Shown here: piece by piece, positions 55,126 to 64,000 of the stretch
How the letters are laid out: each line of letters begins with the position of its first letter
How positions within the stretch are numbered: the stretch's first letter is position 1
NCBI RefSeq assembly: GCF_020497125.1
Contig: NC_059081.1
Location: 63,074,768 to 63,138,767 of the forward strand
Direction: 5' to 3'
DNA length: 64,000 bases
Source: Mauremys mutica
Taxonomy: Eukaryota; Chordata; Testudines; Geoemydidae
Notes under the pieces: generated by a model
Seen by the model: the letters and a program-made list of their open reading frames with translations, nothing else
Database searches by the model: none
Told to the model about the DNA's origin: nothing
Position numbers and translations under genes: made by a program

Positions 55126-56409
55126 TCATAGGTTACCCTGCTCTCTGAGGAACCTAGCTTTCAAAGCCTCCCGGATGCACAGCGCTTCCCGCTGGGCTCT
55201 TCTAATCGCACGGGTGTCTGGCTGAGCGTAATCAGCAGCCAGGCGATTTGCCTCAACCTCCCATCCCGCCATAAAGGTCTCCCCCTTGCTCTCACAGAGA
55301 TTGTGGAGCACACAGCAAGCAGCAATAACAATGGGGATATTGGTTTCGCTGAGATCCGAGCGAGTGAGTAAGCTCCTCCATCTCCCCTTGAGACGTCCGA
55401 AAGCACACTCCACCACCATTCTGCACTTGCTCAGCCGGTAGTTGAAGAGCTCCTTGTCACTGTCCAGGGCGCCTGTATAGGGCTTCATGAGCCAGGGCAT
55501 TAGCGGGTAGGCTGGGTCCCCGAGGATCACTGTAGGCATCTCCACATCCCCAACACTTACTTTGTGGTCCGGGAAGAAACTATCTTCCTGCAGGCATCTA
55601 AACAGACCAGAGTTCCTGAACACACGCGCGTCATGAACCTTGCCCGGCCACCCGACGTAGATGTTGGTAAAACGTCCCCTATGGTCCACCAGTGCTTGCA
55701 GCACCATTGAAAAGTAGCCCTTTCGGTTAATATACTGGCTGGCCTGGTGGGCCGGTCCCAGGATAGGGATGTGAGTGCCATCTATAGCCCCACCGCAGTT
55801 TGGGAATCCCATCGCGGCGAAGCCATCTATGATGACCTGGACGTTTCCCAGGGTCACTACCTTTGAGAGCAGTAGGTCAACGATTGCGTGGGCTACTTGC
55901 ATCACAGCAACCCCCACGGTAGATTTGCCCACGCCAAAGTGGTTCGCTACTGACCGGTAGCTGTCTAGCGTTGCAAGTTTCCAGGGGGCTATGGCCACTC
56001 GCTTCTGCACACTCAGGGCTGCTCGCATCCGGGTGTCCTGGCGCTTCAGGGCAGGGGCCAGCAAGTCACACAGTTCAAGGAAAGTGCCCTTACGCATCCT
56101 GAAGTTTCGCAGCCACTGTGATTCATCCCAGACCTGCAGCACTATGCGGTCCCACCACTCCGTGCTTGTTTCCCGGGCCCAGAATCGCCGTCCCATAGCA
56201 TGAACGTGACCCATTGCCACCATAATCTCCACGGCGCGGCGTACCGTGCTTTGTGAGAGGTCTGTGCCACTCTCACACTTCACGTCCTCACCGCGCTGCC
56301 GGAGCCTCCTCGCCCGATTTCTCAGCAGCTGACTGTGGAAGAGGTGTTCGATAAGGTGCGAGGAGTTGACAACAGCCATAAGTGCAGCGATGATCGCAGC
56401 GGGCTCCAT
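55126..56409 (-). CDS. Harbinger transposase, HARBI1-like, apparently intact
   Basis: 427 aa in one exon. Residues about 130-175 hold a helix-turn-helix (RVAIAPWKLAT, SYRSVANHFGVGKSTV). The DDE nuclease domain (DDE_Tnp_4 type) spans about 205-370 with GAIDGTHI (D210), GKVHDARVF (D260), LGDPAYP (D298) and VVECAFGRLKGRWR (E334). These cover the acidic residues expected for strand transfer. The N-terminal 100 residues carry a WDRIVLQVWDESQWLRNFRM block typical of vertebrate Harbinger transposases. The frame has no stop or frameshift, and the start MEPAAIIAAL matches MEPELLRNLL of the broken copy at 41,221. AATAAA lies at about 55,005 on this strand. It needs the Myb partner for binding and nuclear import (family knowledge). 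Confidence 0.92.
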   Translation of the reverse strand: MEPAAIIAALMAVVNSSHLIEHLFHSQLLRNRARRLRQRGEDVKCESGTDLSQSTVRRAVEIMVAMGHVHAMGRRFWARETSTEWWDRIVLQVWDESQWLRNFRMRKGTFLELCDLLAPALKRQDTRMRAALSVQKRVAIAPWKLATLDSYRSVANHFGVGKSTVGVAVMQVAHAIVDLLLSKVVTLGNVQVIIDGFAAMGFPNCGGAIDGTHIPILGPAHQASQYINRKGYFSMVLQALVDHRGRFTNIYVGWPGKVHDARVFRNSGLFRCLQEDSFFPDHKVSVGDVEMPTVILGDPAYPLMPWLMKPYTGALDSDKELFNYRLSKCRMVVECAFGRLKGRWRSLLTRSDLSETNIPIVIAACCVLHNLCESKGETFMAGWEVEANRLAADYAQPDTRAIRRAQREALCIREALKARFLREQGNL

Positions 56410-56789
56410 GCTCGCAGTGCTGTGGCGTCCGCGCTGTCACTGACCAGAAAAGTGCGCAAACAGAGTTCCCGCCGGCACTTTCAAGGAGAGAGGGCGGGAG
56501 TGACGGTTGAATGATGACAGTTACCCAAAACCACCCTCGACACATTTTTCCCCCAGAAGGCATTGGGGGCTCTACCCAGCATTCCAATGGGAAGCGGGGA
56601 CTGCGGGAACTGTGGGATAGCTGCCCAGAATGCACCGCTTCCAATGTCGACGCTTGCCCCGTTAGTGTGGACTCACAAAGTCGAATTAGTGTCCTTAGTG
56701 TGGATACACAAATTCAAATTCATCAGGTCGAATCCACAAATTCGACCTAAGTTAAATCGAACTACTCTTGTAGTGTAGACATACCCTTG

Positions 56790-57315
56790 GATTCTGATGG
56801 TGGTTCAAGAGATGAAATTTAAAATGGCTGTGGAGAGACTGAACTATAAACAGACATTGACCGGACAATGACTTTCCTTGGTCAGTGAATCAGCAAAGCT
56901 GAGAGTAAACCCAGCTGCCAGTATGTTTATTTGTGTGAAAACAACAACAAGCACAAATGTTATTGGCTGTTAATAAGTGAATACTTAACAACTTCCCATT
57001 TGGCATGATAATAGTGGTGGCTAACGAATCAGGCGGGCAGGATTCCAAGCTATGACATTGGCTGACCCAGCATGGTGCAAATGGGAGAGTTAGAGCAGTG
57101 CCTAGCTTACAACGCTGCACACCTTCCTACTTAAAGCTTTGGTGCAGAATAAAGCAGGTTTGGCTTTAATTGTCTGGGAGAGGTTTTCATTTAATCTATT
57201 ACCTTCTGTTACAATCCATTTTTTTCCTCCTCATATTCAGATAGGGATTCTTGGATAATTAACTTTATAGCAGAACTTAGCCTGTATAAAAGTTTTTCTT
57301 GTAGGACTATCCCTG
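56790..57315. other. AT-rich non-coding, no gene seen
   Basis: Only short frames are present. I see no RNA gene or repeat that I can support. Confidence 0.4.
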
Positions 57316-57321
57316 CAGATG

Positions 57322-57415
57322 TTGGGCCAGGTATTCAGCTGGTGTAAATTCAGTGTAGGTCCATTGAAGCTACACTGGTTTATGCCAGCTAATGATTTGA
57401 TCCCAATTATTACTC
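57322..57415. repeat. Short palindromic interspersed repeat
   Basis: AGCTGGTGTAAATTCAGTGT is followed, after CCATTGAAGC, by ACACTGGTTTATGCCAGCT, which is its near inverted copy, so the stretch forms a long imperfect hairpin. This type of hairpin repeat is familiar from bird and reptile genomes, from memory. Confidence 0.55.
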
Positions 57416-57589
57416 TCGATAAATGAAAATTCTTCGGTTCTGGATTTCCTTGCAAAATTGCTACAGTGAGTGCCATGCTCTGAAGACAGCTAATGAGGGA
57501 CTATGGGATAGATGTAATCATGCACAAGGCTTCCTATGTATAGATCTGATAAAATATAAACATAGAAATAAAAACCTTATTTCCCCATC

Positions 57590-57800
57590 AAAAATTCTGA
57601 ACAAGAAAAATTTCATCTGAAATTTTTCTTTTTTTTTTGTAAAACCCAATGAAATTTCCTTTGGTCCGAGTCAACTCAAAATGTTCATTTCATTTAGTTT
57701 CAAAGTGAAATGCTGGTTTCAATTTTCACAATCTGAAAAATGTTGGCACTTTGAAAAATGAAACTGTCTCTTCATCTCTATCCTTTCAAAAAGTTGCACA
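57590..57800. repeat. AT-rich interspersed repeat
   Basis: Contains CTGAAATTTTTC, CAATGAAATTTCC, CAAAGTGAAATGCTGG and GAAAAATGTTGGCAC. It is similar in style to 50,110-50,345 and 58,140-58,375. Confidence 0.35.
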
Positions 57801-57892
57801 GTGGTAAAAAGAAAAATGATGAAAAGAAAGATACGCATCATGACCTCATTCCCAAACTTTAAACATAATGAATATTAAGAATTTAAGGATGT

Positions 57893-58105
57893 CTATACTG
57901 GGTCAGACCAATGGTCCATCTAGCCCAGTATCCTGTCTTCTGACAGTGGCCAATGCCAGATGCTTCAGTGGGACTAAAGGGAACAGGGCAATTATTAAGT
58001 GATACACCCCTGTCATCCAGTCCCAGCTTCCGTCAGTCAGAGATTTAGGGACACCCAGAGGACTGGGTTGCATCCCTGACCATCTTGGCTAATAAATAAT
58101 CATTG
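57893..58105 (-). repeat. Interspersed repeat, probable CR1 3' UTR fragment
   Basis: The stretch ACTGGGTCAGACCAATGGTC, CATCTAGCCCAGTATCCTG, GACAGTGGCCAATGCCAG and the later CATCTTGGCTAATA is a well-known sauropsid repeat, usually the 3' UTR of a CR1 subfamily on the opposite strand. The assignment is from memory. No coding part is present. Confidence 0.6.
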
Positions 58106-58139
58106 CATTTAACAGCATCATTAATAATCATTGAATTTA

Positions 58140-58375
58140 ATGGCAAAAAAGGGAAGGGAACAAAAATTTGAAAAGTTTTTGGTTGTCCGAATCTGAAATT
58201 TCAGTTCAAAACTAAACAATTTTTGTTTCTTTTTGAAATTTACCAAAGAAAAAGGGGGGGGGGGCGGCGGAAAGTAACTGAAAACCTTTTCCTCCTGAAA
58301 AGTTCAATTTTTCACAAAACCCCATTTTACGGTGGTAGAAAATTTCGGCTGAAAAATTTCAACCAACTCTGTTTC
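58140..58375. repeat. AT-rich interspersed repeat with G11 tract
   Basis: This stretch is rich in GAAATTTC- and AAAATTTCGGCTGAAAA-type motifs and ends CAACCAACTCTG. A run of eleven G (58,254-58,264) interrupts it. Confidence 0.4.
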
Positions 58376-60345
58376 TTAATCTGTGCATCATGCACCTGCT
58401 GTAAACCATGGGAGTTTAACACAGGAGGATGTACTAGAGGATTAGGTACTCTGTGGTTGAATGAGATGTGGAGTCCCTGAACAATGATTTGCTCTGTTGT
58501 GGGGTCTCTCTCCTAAGTTCACTGCAGTTTCTCCGTAACAGGGGCTGGCTTTATTTTTCTGGGTCAGATTATCCACTACACCTCTTATATGTATAATAAG
58601 TAAAGTACAATAAGGTAGGTGGATCCTAAACACACCAGTTTGCCCAGGCACTGTCCCACTTTGCCTCTTAAACTCTCAAGAGCACATTGTTTCTTTCAGT
58701 GTCTACTGAGTGTCTTTGGGTGGTTAACTTCACACTAGAGTCACCTCCATCTGTTTAGAACCTCAGAAAAATCCCATCTACTATGAAGGATGGGCATTAC
58801 TTTAGCCTGCTTGTTTTATGTGAACCAGATTATTTACCCTTAATTTGCACCATTGATTTAGATGTCTGTGCTGTTAGCTGCTGAAGTGCAAAGTTACAAC
58901 AAGGGCCAGCGCTTGCTACAGGTCTGAATTTGGCCCAGAATCCTGAATGTAGGGGCTGGCAGGTTAGAGAAGAAGGAATTGCTTTTCAAATGTTTTGTTT
59001 TAAACTATGAGTATTCTCCACAGGTAAGTCTGCAGATACATTCTGTTACTGATTTGGAATCAGATTTGGAATCTGAAGCAATTGTCTTTGTTTTAAAACT
59101 GTTCATTTCACCTTTAAAGGCTATCAAAGCTTTGTTACTACAAAGAGGCTGTCAGCAACAGAATTTACTTGAAACAACAACTGAGGATTTGACAAGGGTG
59201 GCAGAGATGTTGATAAAAACTAATCTGATCTGGGTTAGTATCACATTAAGAAACTGGGTGACATTTGTTGGTTCTTGTACATTAAACAAAGCTGTAGGGA
59301 CATATAATATCCTGAAGGACTGTGTTTGGGAATAAAGGATGCGCCTTGACTGTGTACTGTGAACTTTTCTCTCAAGTGGAAATGTGTGTTGATGCCTACT
59401 TATGACTGGCAAATTGCTTTGAGCTTGATCTTTTTTCTCCCTCTAAAATATTTATATTCATATCCTTACGCATGGTGTACGTTTTTAATAGTATCAGATT
59501 TTAGAGCCATCTCCTCGGTGCATCAGTCAATGAACAAATGGAAGCACCAACAAATGAGCAAGAAAATGTAACTCCTGGTGCAGCAAGATAGTGTGTTTCG
59601 GCTTGTAAATTATCATGAGCTAAATGTCAATGCTGGTTTATGCCATCCCAAGTTAATGAAATTTCAGTGGAGTGTCGGTCGACACAGCATTTGGCCTGAT
59701 CTGACAGCCACTGAAGTCAGAAGCTTTTACTGTGCACGTCAATTGTAGCATGATAAGGATCATAATGACCCCAAAATTTCCACTGAACAATCAGAGCTAG
59801 ATTCAGAAAGGCTCTTACATAGGTGCATAAGGGTTGGGGGTGTATACTGGGAGCCTGTGCACCCTGGTTCACCTCTGGCAGAAGAGCAGTACCTGTTCTG
59901 GGGAGAGCACTGGGACAGCTCTCTCCATACACGCCTGAAGTTGCACACGGCCCCAGAGGAGGTTGTGCGGAGGTAGAGCCGTGTCCCTTCCCGTGTTCTG
60001 GCTCATGTGACTGGCATGTAGTGGGGAGTGTGTTGTGCTCCATGAAGGGGTAGCCATAGGTGCATACCTCCTGCACCCTGTGGAGCTCTGGGAGGCATTC
60101 AGAGCCACTCTCACTGCCGGCCTGTGCCTCCTTGACAGATAGAAGGCCCTCGTTATTATAGTATCAAAGCTCCTAAGTATCATAAAAGAACTCCTCAGAA
60201 ATCCATCAGACACATTTCCTACTCAGGGGACTTTTTGACTCTGACTGGGATTGGATTTAGAATTTGGATTGTGTGGAATTATGGGATCCCAGTGGGATGT
60301 TTGTTACAATCTTCTGCATGAACTTTAGAATATTATTGCAAAGCT
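58376..60345. other. Non-coding, no gene seen
   Basis: The longest frames (for example 58,979-59,335 plus and 59,717-60,076 minus) lack domains, splice context or codon periodicity. They are best read as chance. No RNA gene was found. The sequence looks like ordinary intergenic or intronic DNA. Confidence 0.4.
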
Positions 60346-60349
60346 CTGT

Positions 60350-60377
60350 ATTATTATTATTATTATTATTATTATTT
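60350..60377 (+). repeat. (TTA)n microsatellite
   Basis: About nine perfect copies of the trinucleotide, directly followed by TTTGTTTGTTTTTG and then an old SINE-like repeat (60,385-60,490) with CAGTAGCACGTAGAGGCC and CACTTGTACAAAC. The microsatellite may have grown from the end of that repeat. Confidence 0.9.
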
Positions 60378-60489
60378 GTTTGTTTTTGTATTCCAGTAGC
60401 ACGTAGAGGCCACCAATTAAGGATCAGGACTCCACTGTATGAGGCACTTGTACAAACAGATGAGAAAACATTTCCTACCTGAAAAAGAG

Positions 60490-61040
60490 ATGACAATCTA
60501 CATAAGAGTATGGATTTATTTTCCCCCAGGATCCTCCTCCTTTTTCTTTTTCTAGCATAGCAAGTCATCTTTAAATGGGCTTAGCAGTTTCACACTGTTT
60601 TGAAATAATTTTACAATTTTCTGTATAACAATGGATGTTAATGGCTGGACTTTGGGACATCATTTACTGTTCTCACTCAATAATTCCCCTCGCCTTCCCC
60701 TGTTGGTATGAGTGGCATACACAACGAAATAACAATGGTAACACAAGATGATTAACAGTGAGTACTTGCTATAAAGAGAATGATAATAGGCAAAATAAGT
60801 TTACCCATTTGACCACACATGTGAACATCATGGGCTAAATCCTCAAGTGAGACAGATCCTGGGCATAGTGGAGACTGGTGTGGCCTCCAGCATAATTTAG
60901 GGGAGCCTTGGGGCTGCTTTAAATTGTAGTAGCCTCCTACATTATGCTGGTATGGATCTCCACCATTCAAAGTGTTTCTGTCACATGTTCTCTTGCTCCC
61001 AGCATGCACCAGAACTGTAGAAGAAAGACTAGCATGAGGG
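60490..61040. other. Non-coding with an unassigned repeat-like stretch
   Basis: Bases about 60,828-60,985 (GGGCTAAATCCTCAAGTGAG to ATGCTGGTATGGATCTCC) look repeat-derived but I cannot name the family. No gene is supported. Confidence 0.35.
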
Positions 61041-61044
61041 GAGC

Positions 61045-61264
61045 TGCGTGGAGGCAAACTGTCAGTCTTTCCATCAGGGCAGGCTCCAGACCCCAGGGCA
61101 GCAGGTGGCTCCGGCGGACCTTCCACAGTCAACGGAAGCCCTGGGACCAGCGCACCCTCTGCAGGCACGTCTGCAAGAGGTCCCCCAGAGCCGTGGGACC
61201 AGCGACCGGCATAGCGCCCCCTGCGGCATGCCGCCCTGCTTGGGGCGGCCAAATTCCTAGAGCT
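61045..61264 (-). repeat. GC-rich turtle interspersed repeat, antisense
   Basis: Read on the minus strand it begins GCAGGGGCAGCTCTAGG and continues ATTTGGCCGCCCCAAGCAGG, then GCATGCCGCAGGGGGCGC and GGTCGCTGGTCCC, with two GGTCC...CGGAG-type blocks. It is the same family as the start of 35,157 (GGGGCGGCTCCAGGG). Probably a non-autonomous DNA element. The classification is not certain. Confidence 0.55.
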
Positions 61265-61780
61265 GCCCCTGCTTTCCATTCACAGAGTTCCTCTAAAGTC
61301 ATCTCTCAGACAAGATGCTATTTACCCACTGCTAGAAGAAGCAGGGATTTGACCCCCGAGCCCTACAGATCTGAGGGGAATTCCTGATTGCAAAGAGACA
61401 TGAACATAAAAGCCTTGTGCTTCCACAGAGATTCCTGGGGCCCTCCAGCTCTGCCCCAGCTCTCTGTCAGTGCTGCTTTAGTGAACCCATGTGGTCAGGG
61501 ACTCCTCACTTGATGACTGGTACCCTGTTTAAGGGAAATTCCCCAGGGCTCAGCCACAAAATATTTCTTCAGAATTTCTTGTCCAGTTGGTGAGGGCATG
61601 ATGCATATCTTCTCCAGAGCTTTCCCCTTCATGCCACCCTCAGCCCTCATGCTCCTTCCCTGGCCCCCTCCATGGAGCCACAGATCATGTGCTACAGAAA
61701 CATCTGACTTGCCTTCTGCAGGAGGGATGAGATCCACTCACGCAGTATCCCCATCACACCTGCATATAGAGAGTCTGGAC
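61265..61780. other. Non-coding, no gene seen
   Basis: Short unrelated frames on both strands with no conserved motif. No repeat can be supported. Confidence 0.4.
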
Positions 61781-61782
61781 CA

Positions 61783-61868
61783 GATTCTCAAAGATATTTA
61801 GGCAGCTAACTCCCCTTGATATTAATGCGAGTTAGCCACCTAAATAACCTGGAATATCTGGGCCTCCG
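61783..61868. repeat. Short hairpin interspersed repeat
   Basis: CAGATTCTCAAAGATATTTA and GCAGCTAACTCCCC are followed by an inverted counterpart, GCGAGTTAGCCACCTAAATA and ATATCTGGGCC. This is a palindromic sauropsid repeat type seen elsewhere, from memory. Confidence 0.55.
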
Positions 61869-62080
61869 TTCCTGTCAATGTAACTGCGGGAAAGCGTTTC
61901 TCTGTGTCTCATCTCTGGATATCCCCGTCTGCTCTTCCTCCTAGTTACAGTTCCTGATCCTCACCTTAGTTTAGATTGCTGAGAGCGGGCACCTCCCGCA
62001 GAAGCCATGTCTGCAGTAGGAAAAGCTTTATGGTTTAAAATAAGTTAAATAACATGAGGTGAATCATGATTTTGGCTTTA

Positions 62081-62480
62081 TAGATTCATAGAATCATAAA
62101 CTCTAGGATTGGAAGGGACTTCGAGAGGTCATCGAGTCCAGTCCCCTGCCCTCATGGCAGGACCAAATACTGTCTAGACCATCCCTGATAGACATTTTTC
62201 TACCCCACTCTTAAATATCTCCAGAGATGAAGATTCCACAACCTCCCTAGGCAATTTATTCCAGTGTTTAACCACCCTGACAGTTAGGAACTTTTTCCTA
62301 ATGTCCAACCTAAACCTCCCTTGCTGCAGTTTAAGCCCATTGCTTCTTGCTCTATCCTCAGAGGCTAAGGTGAACAAGTTTTCTCCCACCTCCTTGTGAC
62401 ACCCTATTAGATACCTGAAAACTGCTCTCATGTCCCCTCTCAGGCTTCTCTTTTCCAAACTAAACAAACCCCATTCTTTC
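62081..62480 (-). mobile_element. CR1 LINE 3' end
   Basis: On the minus strand a 97-codon frame (62,174-62,467) encodes the C-terminus of CR1 ORF2: LEKRSLRGDMRAVFRYL, GCHKEVGENLFTL, FRLDIRKKFLTVRVVKHWN and LPREVVESSSLEIF. It ends in a short 3' UTR and the CR1-type terminal ATGATTCTATGAAT. It is 5'-truncated, as most CR1 copies are. The frame is still open, so this copy is relatively young. Confidence 0.93.
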
Positions 62481-62859
62481 TGTGCCTGTATGACTGGGAT
62501 GATAAAACTTCACAAGAGTATTGTGAAAATAAGCATTTGGAGAGTGCAGTGAGGCACTTGGCTAAAAGGTCTTCTATTCATGCAAAATACTGTCTCAATA
62601 TTTTCCGTGGATTATATATGAATATAAAATGTGTGGTGAGCAAAATGCATTAAAAATGCTGCTGATTTTGATGATGCCCAGTGGGAGTTTGGGTTTGATT
62701 ATGGCAGAACTTTGCCATTAGCCATAAATACGTAGAAATCTGGTTCAAAAGCATTGATGTTTTATAAATGTATGTATTTTTTTTTATTTTCAGAAGTAGC
62801 GTAGTTGTAGCAATTGCAATGATCAAAGTCTTTTGCTTCCATTCCAATATGCTAGTCCA
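62481..62859. other. AT-rich non-coding, no gene seen
   Basis: Includes a T-rich stretch (62,776-62,790). I see nothing that can be supported as a feature. Confidence 0.4.
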
Positions 62860-62861
62860 GT

Positions 62862-62990
62862 GGTTTTCAAGCTGTGGGCCACAGCCCCCTGGCAGTCTGC
62901 AGACTATGCTAAGGGGTCCGTGAAAGGTCGTCATTACGGTAGAACAGTGTTTTTTCAACCTGTGGTTCTGGTGGTCGAATCATAATTCAA
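62862..62990. repeat. Interspersed repeat fragment, hAT-MITE-like
   Basis: CAGTGGTTTTCAAGCTGTGG, CAGTCTGCAGACTATGCTAA and GGGGTCCGTGAAAGG form a block that resembles non-autonomous hAT elements of reptiles. A second GTGTTTTTTCAACCTGTGG start follows at 62,948. The family call is from memory. Confidence 0.4.
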
Positions 62991-63640
62991 TCCCTGCTCT
63001 GCCAGCACCCAGGACAGTGTAGCTACAGTGTGTGCTTCATTCAGGGCAGATTGCAAGGTGCTGATCTAGGTCACAGAAACTAGGCAATATCTGGCACGAT
63101 TGGGCCCACTGAGTTGCACCTGGGGAATCACAGCAAGTTATGATATACTGTCATATTCTAGATGCTCTGTGCACTGTAGATATGTGCTCCTGCTATATTA
63201 ATGCCCCCCCTAGAATCTTTTTGCTCCCACAGTATTCAGGTGGTGACAGCTGCAAAGTACCAAACTAATGACATAGTCACAAGCTTGCCATGACTCATTT
63301 ATCCTTATGCAAGCTGGATGTTGTGCAAGTGCTGACCGAAAGGATGTTTAAGAACTTCTAGAGAAGTATTTATATAGGGAAACATTTTGAAATATGGCAT
63401 GTATTTGAACACAGTATTTATGGAGGTGATAGTGGGCAGCTCTTAAAAAGCTGCCGTATTTATAATCCCCTTATTTTATTACTAGAAAAATAAAGTACAG
63501 TATTTAGAACGAAGCCTATGAGCTTTCCAGAGATTTGTACTTGCACATATTTTTTTTTTTGGAAATTTACAAGTTTGGTTGATAAAAGTAATGTATGTAA
63601 TATATTGAGACTTTAACTGGAAACTGTGACATTTTTTATT
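62991..63640. other. Non-coding, no gene seen
   Basis: AT-rich with a T10 stretch near 63,551. No element is supported up to the CR1 fragment. Confidence 0.4.
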
Positions 63641-63654
63641 AAGAAATTGTAGTA

Positions 63655-63960
63655 GAACGACACCCAATCAATATGGCACATATTACGTGGATTTAAAAAC
63701 TGGCTAAACGATAAGTCTAAAAATGTAATTGTAAATGAGTAATCATCAGCAAAGGGGGTGTATTTCTAGTGGCATTCCGTGGGGATCAGTTCTTGGTTCT
63801 ACACTATTTAATGTTTTTATCAATGACCTGCAAGGAAATATAAAATCATCACTGATAAAGTTTGCAGGTGGCCCAAAAATTGGGGGAGTGGTAAATAATG
63901 AAGAGGACAGGTCATCAATAACATGATATCCTGGGACAGAGATGACTACAATGATATTGC
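63655..63960 (+). pseudogene. CR1 LINE reverse transcriptase fragment, catalytic motif mutated
   Basis: The plus-strand frame 63,735-63,926 encodes the RT palm region: GIPWGSVLGSTLFNVFINDL (usual form G-PQGSVLGP-LFN), then LIKFAGGPKIGGVVN where FADDTK is expected. Both catalytic aspartates are replaced by Gly, so it cannot polymerise. The preceding stretch at 63,680-63,720 (TGGATTTAAAAACTGGCTAA) also fits CR1 RT upstream sequence (WLK-WL). It runs to near the window end, where similarity fades. Confidence 0.88.
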
Positions 63961-64000
63961 ATACAGCAATTTGCAGACTGTAATATTTACCAAGCAAAAA

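Larger units (their letters stand above)
52081..56786 (+). mobile_element. PIF/Harbinger transposon 2, near complete, 4.7 kb
   Basis: The left end GGGCCTGGTCCACACTA and the reverse complement of the right end GGGTATGTCTACACTA are imperfect inverted repeats. Subterminal regions carry many TTCGAA or AATTCGA-type motifs on the left (52,100-52,280) and right (56,690-56,760). A TTG can be read on both sides if the first G is counted in the duplication (52,079-52,081 and 56,787-56,789), so the target site is less clear than in element 1. Contents from left to right: Myb exon 1 (+), the antisense 100-aa frame (-), Myb exon 2 (+) and transposase (-). Both main genes appear intact, so this copy may be autonomous or only recently inactivated. 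Confidence 0.9.

Noticed and set aside
55557..55960. Small frames inside the transposase on both strands
   Set aside because: Shadows of the 427-aa transposase, which has all the family motifs.
59717..60076. 119-aa minus frame
   Set aside because: No conserved motif. The overlapping 62- and 76-aa frames on both strands suggest chance openness.

Overview
The window looks like vertebrate nuclear DNA, most likely from a hard-shelled (cryptodire) turtle. The evidence is tRNA-derived SINEs with a CR1-like 3' tail, several CR1 LINE fragments, turtle-type Harbinger transposons carrying a Myb/SANT gene plus a HARBI1-like transposase, LTR elements of the kind common in turtle assemblies, and a vertebrate tRNA-Ser(CGA) gene. 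I see no single-copy host protein gene. The species call is inference from repeat families recognised by eye.

Layout. (1) Bases 1 to about 33,615 are one uninterrupted minisatellite/satellite array with a 29-bp unit and 27- and 28-bp length variants. It runs off the left edge of the window. Units differ mainly by a GATT/GGGT switch and are arranged in higher-order blocks, including a nearly perfect 2.35-kb tandem duplication and a roughly 3-kb block repeated at 4.1-4.4 kb spacing. All long minus-strand reading frames here arise because the unit lacks stop codons in all three frames of that strand. (2) 33,616-35,450 is a mosaic of old repeat fragments. (3) 35,450-43,592 is a degraded LTR retroelement with its 3' LTR. 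It is split by a complete 3.6-kb Harbinger transposon (37,940-41,541) flanked by TTA target duplications. (4) 43,593-48,430 is GC-rich repeat mosaic with a CR1 fragment, a SINE, and an internally deleted gypsy-type element that kept gag and its target duplication. (5) A minus-strand tRNA-Ser(CGA) gene sits at 48,546-48,627. (6) 48,945-49,930 is a partial, inverted third Harbinger copy. (7) 50,491-51,380 is a SINE-like element with 12-bp target duplications, itself split by a solo LTR. (8) 52,081-56,786 is a 4.7-kb Harbinger element with an apparently intact two-exon Myb/SANT gene and an intact 427-aa transposase. (9) 56,790-64,000 is AT-richer non-coding DNA with scattered repeats and CR1 fragments.

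The most interesting material is the Harbinger trio. The two large copies share one layout: a plus-strand Myb/SANT gene in two exons, a minus-strand transposase, and inside the Myb intron a third, antisense reading frame of about 100 aa followed closely by its own AATAAA. That third frame is conserved in all three copies while the rest of the intron diverges. The two large copies also have different subterminal palindromes, CAGCGCTG in one and TTCGAA-type in the other.
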